Assembly: GCF_964340395.1 (NCBI RefSeq)
Contig: NC_135565.1
Span: 12,634,242-12,698,241, forward strand
Direction of reading: 5' to 3'
DNA length: 64,000 nt
From: Glandiceps talaboti
Taxonomy: Eukaryota > Hemichordata > Enteropneusta > Spengelidae
Each line of letters starts with the position of its first letter. Position 1 is the first letter of the stretch. Below the pieces are notes generated by a model that was given only the letters and a program-made list of their open reading frames with translations, was not told the origin of the DNA and ran no database searches. Of this stretch, positions 11,001 to 23,700 are shown piece by piece. The position numbers were made by a program, and so were the translations under genes.

Positions 11001-14000
11001 CTGAAAGATAATAAAGCAACTCTCCTGTTGATGTTTTTAACGATATGCATGTATGTTATGTCAGGTGTGACTGTTGGCAAAACTGTAATAGTCTTGTGGC
11101 CCACATTTCAAACTTATTTTTACACTGAAATGAACAAACCAATATTACTATGAAGTGATCTGTGCCGACAGGATTCAGATATATAATTTCATTAACCATA
11201 TCATTACAGATTGATCCGATATCTCTGAGTCACCTGTGTTATCGCAAGTGTATGGATGTCATCCACCTAAAGGACTTAGTTTTGAAACAGATATATCAAT
11301 CATAGAAGAGGACTGCAGCTAGTAAATATAAGTATTGATTTCATGTCCTGAAAACAAATTCCTTGTTGTCAACTGTTTTCAGAAATAGCATCACAGCCCT
11401 GTATATTCAATATTTTAAACCAGACTTTCATTTTTGATGGATTTAGATGTGATTCTAAACTAAATCAGTACAGCTTTCTCCTGTTTGTTTGCTTCTTCCA
11501 GTACCACCAAAATGAGTGGACCAGAAGTGACTTGGATACCCTGAAGTTTAGACACTTTATGTCACACACATTTACATTTGAAATGAACACACAAATTATA
11601 GTAGAGAAATATTGAAGATATTAAAATCCGACTAACAAAACATTAAGTCATGTATTTGACATTATAACTGTGTGTTAAAATACATGCAGAATACAAAATA
11701 TGATGAGTATCATTTCACACTTAAGTTACACAATAAATTACACAATAAATTACAGAAAAAAACTACATGTACTGTGCTAATGAAGGACAGGAAGCTAGCA
11801 ACTAAATTACAGCAAATAATAAAAATAATAACTAGATTATTGCTACAGAGTCCTTTATAAGTGTGTTCATACTTGTTGCCATACTTGTGATTTACAGTGA
11901 CTTATTGTGAATCTGGATATAAGGGCCTGAAGCCATTAGAAGTGATGAAAGTTATCTGCACACTTTCTAGAGAGGCCTTTTTCCCCACGTGTGATACCAC
12001 TCTTACATGCATCAGTGCGGTGATTTCTTTCATATAGACTCCTTTGATCTTTACTGGCACTTCGTAGTGATCCGACTGTACAGGTAACATAATTTCTATG
12101 GGCTTTGTACTCATCATATATCAGAATTACAAGTATTTGTTCACATCTTTTTGTACTTTCACTGAATGATATGGAATAAAGTTCAATTCAATGCCATATC
12201 TGCAACAGGTGTCAGGTTGTCGCAACTTGAAGCAGTTGAGGTGACCCAAAATAACAGGACATGGTATAAGGTATGATCAAATGTAACCTAACAAAGAGGT
12301 GAGTATGTCTCTGCTATATTCAATTCTTATATCATAAGCATTATGATCAAATAAGCAAAAACATACCAAGATAAATATTTCTTCTGTATAGAACATACAT
12401 TACATTGTACTTATTTTGTGCACACATCCTCAGGATACATAAAAGATATATTGTGTGTGCCCCTTCTTTGTGAAATACATATGCTCTCTCGAGTGGCAAA
12501 ATAAATATATACATCTAATTTATATTACACAATGTAGAGTACTTTCTGGTTGCAAATACAATTGTCAATGGTAGGGGCAAGGGGACAGGTGTCCTCCGTA
12601 AGTGCAGGTTGTATTTTAGATACTTTCCTAATCGTATCAACAAATCTTCTGCACACTTTCTAGAGAGGGCTTTTTCTCAGATGAAAAATGGCATTTTTAT
12701 TCATTTGCACCTCTAATATTGAGAAACAGGATTTGCATACACAAGAATAGTCTCCTCAAAACAGGAGAATAGTAATAAGCTATTTTTTGCAGAGGTCTTC
12801 TAAGACTTGTATATAACTAAGATAAATATGATTTTATGCAAAACAGAACCAAGAAAAAATACAATTAAAGTTATTTAAAAGAATGAAAAAATGAAAAGAA
12901 TGAAATTAGTATAGCCAAAGCTAACATAAGACCACATAGAAATAGATCAGTGATCACCCCAGACCACAGCAGAGCAGACAATTTTCATCTTGCAATTCCT
13001 TAAAACTATTTACACCTGCAAGTCAAACATATACATGTACTTCATACTTGGTTGTACTACATAACACCAACTCGTGTCTTCATCATGGTTTTGCAGTGCT
13101 CAACTACCAGTCAAAATGTTCCAAATTCCCATTATTTTTCCCATTTTTTAAAAATGAATTATGCATGAGGAAGTATAATCATATTATTTGCCTATATTTT
13201 TCTTCATTCAGCTTGAAAATAATCATGATCTATGGTTTTGTCACTACTCGTCTATGAACTTGTAGTGACAAGCCCCTTAGGTCATGGGATTTTCCTTGGC
13301 TGAACAAAGAAAAATATTGGGAATGATATCTAGATGTTAAACAAACTCCCGAACAAATAATATGTCAATTTGTACACAAAGAAATTCACCTATAATATGT
13401 TAATTTGCAGGTAAACTTTCCCTGGCTCTGATATGTTTCTAGGGAGAACACTGAATGCAAATATCTCACACACAAGACTCTGATATTTTGAATCTGCCAG
13501 CAAACTTTATGTTTGTCGATACATCATGTTTTGTTTCCAAATTACTATGGAAATATAATTTAGATTCTTGTATTGACATCACATTTTGAGATGAAAATAC
13601 AAAATGAAAATAATATATGTAAATTTCCATTTTAAGTATTTGATGTAACACATTACTTTTCTTTATGCGAATCAATCAAACTGCTGTGACTGTCAATATA
13701 TATGACAGCTGTCAATCAAACTTGTGACTGTCAATATACATGACAGCTGTCAATCAAACTGCACATCAATGCTGTCAGATTCAGCAAGAAAATCTATCAA
13801 TGTTTCATTCCACAAGGATTTGCTTCAAAGCCAACAGAGCTTTATGGATGCAAATATTTCAAACAAAGGATGATATTGTCTCACTGTCCCAGAAATTAAA
13901 CGAGGAATTTCATGATTGCAGTGCAAAGCAAATAACATTACATAATCAATATTTTACAGTATAAGCTAAAGCGAAGAGATATCAACATACTGTAAAAAAA

Positions 14001-14717
14001 AAATAACAATCAACAAGGGAAACATTTGGGACAACAGAAGGAATAAAACACCATTACAAATAACTCAAATATGCAAATAAGCAATATCCAAATAAGCATT
14101 ATGCAAATAAGTTGATCAATATGCAAAGCCATTTCACAGTTACTGATATCCATTATTGTGCCATGCAGAAATCTGTTAACTATTTTTTCTTCTAAACCCA
14201 CAACTGTGTTCCTTTCTTTGAAGTCCTGGGAGCAATATACAAAACCAATAATTTTCTATGAACTTCCTTTTATGTTGTTTAATAAACTACGCATGATTCG
14301 TGTTTACACTTTGCATACAAAGAGAGGCTAAAATTAATCAATATACAAAGTAAATATGTTTGATTTGAACCAAATGTTTCCTATTTCACATTGGTGTGAC
14401 CTATTTGAATCTTGAATTTTTATTATTTTCATACGAGTCTGGTCATCATTTCAAAGGAAGCCTGCTGCACACATACACATACACCTCATATTTCAGTTTT
14501 GGCGCACACTTGCAGTTTAGTGAATACATAATTACTGCAATTTACATGCACTTCTTTAACAACAACTTACTGTATAATTTGTATGTATTTCAGCACAAGA
14601 TTTATATTAGCTGAATATGCACAACAGATTTTTTCCAAGGAAATAAGTACATCCAAGACTCATCCTGCTACACATCAGCTATATTGGAAAATTTAATGAA
14701 ATCTTTTTCTTTTTGTG

Positions 14718-14764
<47 letters not shown>

Positions 14765-17700
14765 CAATTTGTATAGCATATGTATCCTGAACTAGATTAG
14801 CAATACAACACTAAACTTTCATCCCGAAAACAAATATTGACTCCTCCTGTGGTTTCATAATTTCACCCCTGTCCATAAGATGCACTTAGTATTGATTTGA
14901 CAGAAGTTTTTAATAATCTTTGTAAAGTTAAAACTACATCTATCATAAAAAGAAAATAACACTACATAAGTAAACATTACAGAAAAAGAACTGTAAGATA
15001 GTACTAGCATTATTATCATTAGAATGAATCAATAAAAGAGTATATTTAGTGCTCTGTGTTATGTTATATAATCTATGCCATGTGAACAAACAAACAAAAA
15101 ATACTACAAACTTCTACATTTTAGTGCATGTGACTAGTGGGGTACAACTATACAGCATGCACAAACAGAACTACTGTGTACAGATACAACTACCGAGAAC
15201 AAAACATAAGGGGACACAGAGACAGTTTGTTTTACATGTTTTCATGGTTTTTCATTCATCTATTGTCCTGCTAGCTCTTCAGCAAACCATGGGCTCTACT
15301 TTTTCTCAGACTACAATTTACAAAGCAGTGTAATGTAGCCAATGCCATTACTTACAATTCCCGGGGATGCCAATCTTGTAGGCTATAGGAAGGAGAAAAA
15401 ACCAAGATACAAGACATCACATATGTACATACTGAACAGAAGACATGCATAAAACAAACAGCACAGTATGTTTTTGATGCATGACACACTTTATGGGAAA
15501 GGAGCACAATGAAGGGGTTTAATGTGATGATTTAGGTTTGGTCTGTGATGTATAATGTTCAGAGACATGCAGATGGTATTTCCTTTACATGCTAATCTCC
15601 AAATTACAACCTTTTGAATAATTACCCCCTCTACCAACATTAGACAGATGTTCAGTAAATGAAAGAGAAGTCAGGAAAATATTGATGTTAGAGAAATTAT
15701 CAAGTTAACACTTTCCCTATTTTACTCAACTTACCATAACATATCTGCATTTTTCTGACTGCAAACATTGCACATTTTGAGCTTGTTACTTATGCATTTA
15801 CAAGCCCATCCTTTGAGGGTTTCATGGAAAAATGACAAAACAAACTAGGCAGACATTTACCAATACAAATGTGAACTACTGCTATGAGTGATTTTGTCAT
15901 TCGAGTGACAACAGAGAAAATATATGTCAATGTGTGCTTATCTTTATGTCATTGACTGTGAGAAATATCTTTTAAGATAAAACAACTTATCATTTATAAA
16001 TTATGGGTGCAGTATGAATCATAATGACTGTGCCTAAGATGAACTTTACAATCTTTAATCTGGTAGTAATGAAAATATTGAAATTTTTTGTAAATTTCAT
16101 ACAGGTGAAACATTGAAATAACTTATATAATTTTATTCGTCAAATCAGACTGCTGATTTGTTTTGTTATTTTTTCACTTTACGTATATCAAATTTACACG
16201 TCTTTCATCCATCCATTTACTTGCTTTTGACTACAAATTATTCACTCTATGATAGACAGCACTGTTTATTTGCCTATTACATGTACTTTTAACAAGATAT
16301 ATGTTACACTGTATTCATAATTTCATAGATATGGTTCAATTAATTTCACTCACAATGTTATGTTGCATATCTTTCGTACTGTTTGAATAACCCTTAAAAG
16401 CTTTCACTACTATATGAGTTAAAGTTTGAAAGTTCCTGATGTCAGAGTGTGGACTTGGAGCAAAATGCACAGAGTCAAGTTGATAAAATAATTGTTACTA
16501 GCTATAAGCTGAATCAAATTCATTCTCACTTGCAACAATGTGTCATACACATTCTGCAATTGTAAGAAAACCATTGTGATCTAAATACACAAGACTGCAT
16601 AGAACCTAAAGTGTACACACAGTGTGGACATACTATAAAAGTGATATTAGACTAAACATGGTATTTTTGCCCTACAGCAATCTCAAATTATAAGACATAA
16701 CATCTTGAACCAGATTTGCAATACTAACGATGTATGCATATGGGTTCACTTATTTTACATTTTATATATGGTAATAATGTAGGAATATGTATTTCTTTGC
16801 GTTACCTTACAATATTTTGTACACTAACACACAAAGCCATCTGACATCTTATAAACTATGATAGATTTTGTTCTAATTTTTATCCAACAGAATAGTTGCA
16901 GAGCCAAACAAAAGTTGTTAATTTGTGTTCTTTACAAGAATGTATACCAACTGTACAAAGTAAATGCTCTGCAAAATAAAGTGTTTGTAGCAGTTAGGAC
17001 CAGGCCAGTCAATCTCTCACTATGTATCTTGTATCTTTCCTCCACTTCTAGTCTTTCAAAGTACATGATAACTCTTCCTTGAATATTATAATTGTGTTAT
17101 GTGATTGGGCAAACAGGAAAACAGGCTTCAATTCAATGCAAGCCTTGGGGGTCAAAGTCCATGCTTTGTTTAGTTTAGTCATATAACACATACACTCAAT
17201 GCTTCATGTACAATAAGTACATGAGAGACCTACCTATGATTTGAAAGCATCTTTTTAATATGTTCTACACGAGCTTCTTTCCTAGCACGTTCTTCTGGAG
17301 ATGCAAACTCGTCGTCATCTCGTTCTGGTACATATCTTTCTGGTATTAACACTTTAGGAGGTAGACCAAGCTATGGATAAAACAATCAAATAATAATCAG
17401 ACTGATTGAGATGGTATGAAAAATAATAATTTACTTAGTTTATTTCTTTCCGGTATTAACACTTTAGGACGTAGACCAAGCTATCGATAAAATAACCAAA
17501 CAATTATCAGTTTGACTGACATGTAAAAGATGACAATGTACTTAGTTTGTAAATGTTGAAAATGTACGATTTTAACTTTCTGGTTTTACTTAACTCAAGA
17601 CATCAGTAGTAATTTTAACGGCCTTTATTACCCATAATAATTATACACAATTATGTGTACCATAATACATGTACACATTCAACAACATAAACACAATTTG

Positions 17701-20700
17701 TTATTTTGTTGATTTGAAGGACTATACAATCTTGTCTGTGTTTACGTTGTATCATTTGCTATCACACTTGTGATTGTTTTCATTATAGGTGAATTAAAGT
17801 TTGGCTGAACTAAGATTATGTCATCAATGGTGTTTAAATCTGTACGCTGCATATTAAACATTCCTGACAGGATTGAAAACTAGAGGTCTGCTGTAACTAT
17901 AGAATTTGCTAATCCAATCAAGATAACATGAAGCATTTTACAAGGTCTGATTGGTTAAGAAAAAAAAAGATAGCAGGCACATGTTGACTCGGTTGTTAAT
18001 GAGTGATAAAGTATATGTATGTTTTCTAATCAGTGGTAACCTTGTAATATCTTCACATCACCCCATCAGATGATGATAGTCAACCAGGATAGATTGGAAA
18101 CTGAATGCTAAGTAGCTGAACTGCTTCTTCATTAAAATCCCATTTGTATATCTGTAGGACTGTTTTTACCTATCATCATATCCAATATTTTAACTAGTTA
18201 GCAATGATAGATACATAGGCTATGCTTCACAAATTCTACTACTTTGAAATTAGCATATTTTCACTTTAGTATAAAAAGCAAAATAAGAAAGCCAACAAAT
18301 AATAATTCTTTACATCAATGAAATCAGAATCAAAACTGCATATTACTGACATATTAGACAGCCTGCATACAACTAAGTTTTATTTTATTGATCAGAATAA
18401 CTCTATGAATATTAAAGCAAATGACATTTTTCCACACACAGGGATATTCAAACCTGTAAGTTGGCATGATGTCAAAGTACTTTTTATTATAGCGATCCTT
18501 ATACACATTACACCAAACTGGCAAGGCTTACTTATACCACTCTAATTCCAGCAATGAGCTTATTCTTAAATTTTGCTTTGCTGAACTAGCTGGTGTGTTG
18601 TACACACCTATTTTGTCTAGTACCTCCAAGAATATCAACCCAAAACTTCAGTGATTTTTTTGGAGGTGGGGGTGTATCATCAACAACTTTTGCACCCTAA
18701 TTCAGTACTCTTAACAGTATGACATAGACCAGCACTACCCCCCCCCCCCCACCTAACGGGTCGTTGTGTTGTTTGGTGAATCATTATAATGTATGTTTTG
18801 AGTTTTTAATTCTGATAAATGTATATTTTCTTTCCATCATTAATTTCATTTTCGAAAGAGTAGCTATCCCTCAGGGTCTATGTGGCTATCTCAGAAAAGA
18901 CAAATGAAAAGTACACACATTAATTAGATCATGATAGTAGTGGAATTCCATCACCTTGAGTATGTCTGGGCAGCATGTTTTCACACTACTTGGCTGAGGA
19001 GCAATCTATATATTAGACTAATGCCTGATACAGCTCTTCAAATCCTCTTTCTCCCAACTTGTACTTAGTTGTGTACAAACAAATACACATAGGGAGAAAG
19101 AGGATTTTTAATTTTCAGCATTCCCCTGACCAGTTCTTATAATGGAGTTACAACATGGATGCAATTTTCATGAAACCACTAAGTTCATATAGTTTCCCCA
19201 ATTAACCATCCAACCATGGCTAGCATTATCAACAACAAACACACAACCACTGCACCTACATGGCTATTTTTTAACCAAAACCCTACATGTTATTGTGAGG
19301 GAGAGTGCTTTCAACAACCCTTTAAACAATTAATCACAAATTCCACTACAACCCATGTACAAATGTAACTGCATGCTGGATTATGGTAAATGTATGCAAC
19401 AGTTCACCTACCTTGTTACTATTTACCGTGTCACTTATTACTTACATGTATATTAGCAAAACAGTACACAAACCTTAACCAATAAACAAGAAATAAACCC
19501 TTTTTCCCCATAGAAATGCATGCATACATGTATGTGCTATCAAATGTAGAATACAACAAGGACAATCTGACAGAAGTATATAACCACAGAACACCAGTGT
19601 TTTTGTTAACGGTGGTAAGTACCGGGTATGTCAACTCTACCTACGGTTCCCAGTCATTTTACCAGGGTTCCAACCAGTGTTTTTATTAAGGATGGTAAGT
19701 AGGTAAAATTTACCCGAGTTCATTATTAATTTTACCATGTTCTCTACCAGGATTCCAGACACAAGATTATAGTACAATTTATGAGAAACTTTTCATTTTA
19801 TTAATGTGGATCTTAAAACCTTTAGCAAAAACACTGAACCCATACCAGTAATATAACTCAATGACAAACAGATAAGGAAGAGATAACATACAATGCAAAT
19901 TGTTTGCATGCAACCCCAAGAAATAAAATTAAAAGCCTTTCACCATGTTGCACAAATATAATTACCAAATACTGTTCAAACTGTGAAGCAAACATCAAGA
20001 TCAGCTCTGTATTTCAATTGATTAATGAAAGTTTGGAACAGCTCAGAAAGAATTAATTTAAAACATTTAATATGACATTCTCTTTTGAGAATTTTCTCTA
20101 ACTAGAGTGTTTTTTGATACCCATTGACCATTTGAAAGTCAGTACAAAGAAGATAGAAAGATGACAATGATGATGGCAATGACGATGATGATGATGACAT
20201 GATAGAAATGGTTGTCAGTATGAGTGTTTGCAGTCCTGTGATACTGCTTCAGGGCTGTGTTAGTCTGTGGTCTGGAGCACATTTACATACTTGTGATACA
20301 GTTGCATATGCAGGACACACATAGGGCACCATTTTGGGGGATGTAACTATGCATACTGCATAAATTCTTGGCATATGTCATCACGTAAATTCAATACTGA
20401 GTACATATTTGCAGGGCTGAAATTTGGGACTGTGTGCTAGATTGAATTCCATATACATGTACATGTAGCTCAACTTCACATATGCACATGATTGAAGAAC
20501 AGGGCTACATACATGTCTGAAAAACTGGGCTGCAGACATTGCTTTTATACATGTATAGGGCTGCAAACATTTCTGAAATACAGGGATGCAAACATTGCTG
20601 TTATACAGGGCTGCAAACATTTGTCATACTGGGCTGTAAACATTTCTGAAATACTGGGCTGCAGCTAGGCCAAACTGCATGGTAGAACATTCGTTAACAT

Positions 20701-23700
20701 TCTACAAAACACAGGCAAGCAATTTAGCTATGCAGTTATAATTTTTGTACATGTATATCATTATACAGCTAGTAAAAGTCCACAGCAGCATTACAGGACG
20801 CTACTTAATATGCATTTTCTGTGACCTTGTTGCAATTTGCTATCATCTACAAAATGTACTGTCATTGTCATTACCATCACAACACTGACAGAACCCATGA
20901 TAATTATAAACCATAATGCACAATAACGTCTAGCATCAAGTCGCTCCAAAATGCTGGCATGCGAAAGAAAATGCCAAAATGCAGACACCCATGTTCAAAG
21001 TACATAATATGCATACAACAAGCAAAGTGTCAGGCACCTGATCATAAGGGCCAGTAGTTTCGAAGAACTGGTCTCGGAGGTATTTTTTCTTGGCCTGAAG
21101 ATATAAATTAGGTTCAGTACTGGCTAGTGACGTTGAAATGTTGTCCCAGTCAGCTGACAAACCCCACTGCATTGGATGCAATGGCAGATTGATAATCCCA
21201 TACAGTAGATAGGAATAGAGAGAGAGAGAGAGAGATAGGTTGATAGATGACAAAGAGAGAAAACATTATTTTAGTAGTTATCATAGATTACACTCCTACT
21301 CACAATCTGAAGAACATTGTTACCATGGCAGTAAGATTTACTTTGGCAAAAAAACATACAATACTGCCCAGGAGTCTTTTTAATCACTAAACCAACTATC
21401 AGCCGCATGTTGAAACTACATTATGCTGATGTTAACATTGGGTTTGTACATGTTGTGAAGACACACTGGTCAGGTGTTAGCACCAGTCCAGTGTTGGCGC
21501 TAAACTAGACCAATGCTAGCATAGTCAAAATGTGGTTGTTGAGCTGCACTGAACTTACAACCTATTTAAGAAATAATTAATTATAATTATTTAGGCATGA
21601 AGTTTTTTGCACCATACGTTTAATTACCTAAAAACCTCAAAAACCTTTGACAAGCACTAACATCCCCACTTGCATGTGTTAGCAACTGGGCAGGTTAATG
21701 CTTGTACCTGGCAGCCTGTATGTTAAATCCAGGCTAACTGTAAAATTAGGCTGACATTTGGCTAGCAAAGAATAAGATTTGTAAACCTTTGTTGTATGTA
21801 AAACAGGTTCTTTAGATTGCGAAAGTGGAGTAGAGAGATATTGTTAGTAAGAAGGATTCATCAGAAGCTTATAACCACCTAAAACGTTGTGAAGTTCATC
21901 AACATGTACACCTCAGTATATCACAGCTTTACACCTATTAGTATAGGAAAAGAAGGAGATATCTTGACGATATCAACAAAACTTAACTCTACATATTCTA
22001 ATACTGTAGCTCTTGCCCAGTTAAAAGATAGTATTCTGCCCTAAAACAAGAAGTGTGGAATTTTTGGTATGCCTTTTAGCTATGCTTTGATACACAAGAA
22101 AAAAGTGGGTTCCTAGCGATGAAAAATCTACATGCTTATATCACAGACATCTGTGAGGAGACTGCTTAATTTGGTTCTTACTGTAAGATTGAAGAATCTG
22201 TGAATCCAAGAAACCACTCATCATGAAACTTTACACATAACCTCTTATACAACACATAACATCAAAGTAAAGCGTTTTCTGTATGTACCACACCAAGTGT
22301 AAAAGTATGTTGCTTCATTTGCTAATTGACCACATTACAAAGATCACATGCCAGGCTTGTAAATAAGCAAATTTAAACAGTATACTTTTACACTTGATAT
22401 GAATGCTATAAATGAGTGTATGTAGCAACTACAGAAAGTGCTTTACTTCAGTGTTACCTGTTATACCTTATTTACAATATCTCAAAAGTTAAACATACAA
22501 ATATATCAAATGAAGGCTGAACAGTTTAACAACTTCATTAACAAGTCTTTTTCCCATAATAACCATTTGCCCAAATGTTTGTTTGATTAAATTCTTATCA
22601 TCTTAATTCATCTTGTTCATAATAGATAGACCTTAGAAATCCACAAAATGAATCATTCTTGGTTCAATTCATCTTTGTATGATTTCAGTCTTTTGGGATA
22701 ACAGTACACCAATTTGTACACAAAATATTAAACTCTGATAGTTGTTAGATAAACTTACTAATCCAGAACCCGTGGACTCGTCCTTCTCAACACCTCTATT
22801 TTCACCTATGACGTAATCCGGTGCTATCTGTCCACTTTTATCCTTAGTATCAATCACTTTCAGAGCTCTCTCTATGTCAAGGATGGCCATATCATCTTTA
22901 ACTCTCTGTAATGTAACAACATTCAATAAAATCAGCACCATAATATTTCCCCTCAAAGTGTTTTTCTTCTTCCTTTTTTAAAAACATGTTTGTTATTTTT
23001 TAACTTTTTCTTAAAAAAATGTACATTATTTAGGATTGGATCAAAGGAATAATTGACATGACTCAATTAATCTTACAATAATAAAATATCAATTGTGAAA
23101 ATATTGTATTTTAATACCAAATTACATGAATCATTGAATGTAATCGCGAGTTGGACCAAATTTCACTACATGGAATTGATGTTGTATTTTATATCTTCAT
23201 TTTATCATATGGCAGTTTTCAATATGTAAATGACAAATGATGTGTTCTGAGTAAGCAGATTATGGATTGGTTGATCAACAACAGTATGCTGCATGTGATG
23301 TTGTCCTAACTTATCAGATTTGCAAATACTATCTACATTGAAGAAAATTTGCAAAGAAACTGTTTTCTCTGCTTTGAGAGTTATACTAAGAGATTCCCAT
23401 TTTTTTTTTAGTAGTTCTGAACTCAAAGTATAGATAATTTACCTAATATATTTCATTTAAAGTACTTAGCCTTCTACAACTGGTACTGTACTGAATCCAG
23501 AGTAAAAGCAAAATACTGGTCAAAGACATACCGTAGACTTGTCATACAACCACAATAGCATAAGAAGACTGAGTGATCAGCAGAAATATACTCGGTAACT
23601 TATTTTGGCTCCAAGTTTGGAAATACTACACAATCTGAATTCAGAGTAAGAGCAAAACACTGGTCAATGACATACACTTGTCATACAACCGCAATATCGT

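Larger units (their letters stand above)
11001..15355 (-). other. PLEKHA5/6/7: intron before the last exon
   Basis: 4.4 kb, AT-rich. Contains a coding-like open frame at 11902-12117, a short shared block (cacactttctagagag) at 11960 and 12654, a tandem pair at 13683-13762, and (ATCA)n at 14719-14764. Confidence 0.6.
17521..21037 (-). other. PLEKHA5/6/7: intron
   Basis: 3.5 kb. Contains a poly-C run at 18738-18750, a TIR element at 19675-19836 with a partial copy on its left, a (GAT)n stretch near 20164-20200 and a short tandem repeat at 20500-20665. No coding signal. Confidence 0.5.

Noticed and set aside
21095-21253. Longer version of the 21038-21094 exon
   Set aside because: The frame is open upstream, but the acceptor atatcttcag at 21095 is strong, and the upstream part has a GA repeat (LSLSLSL) and no similarity to the family.
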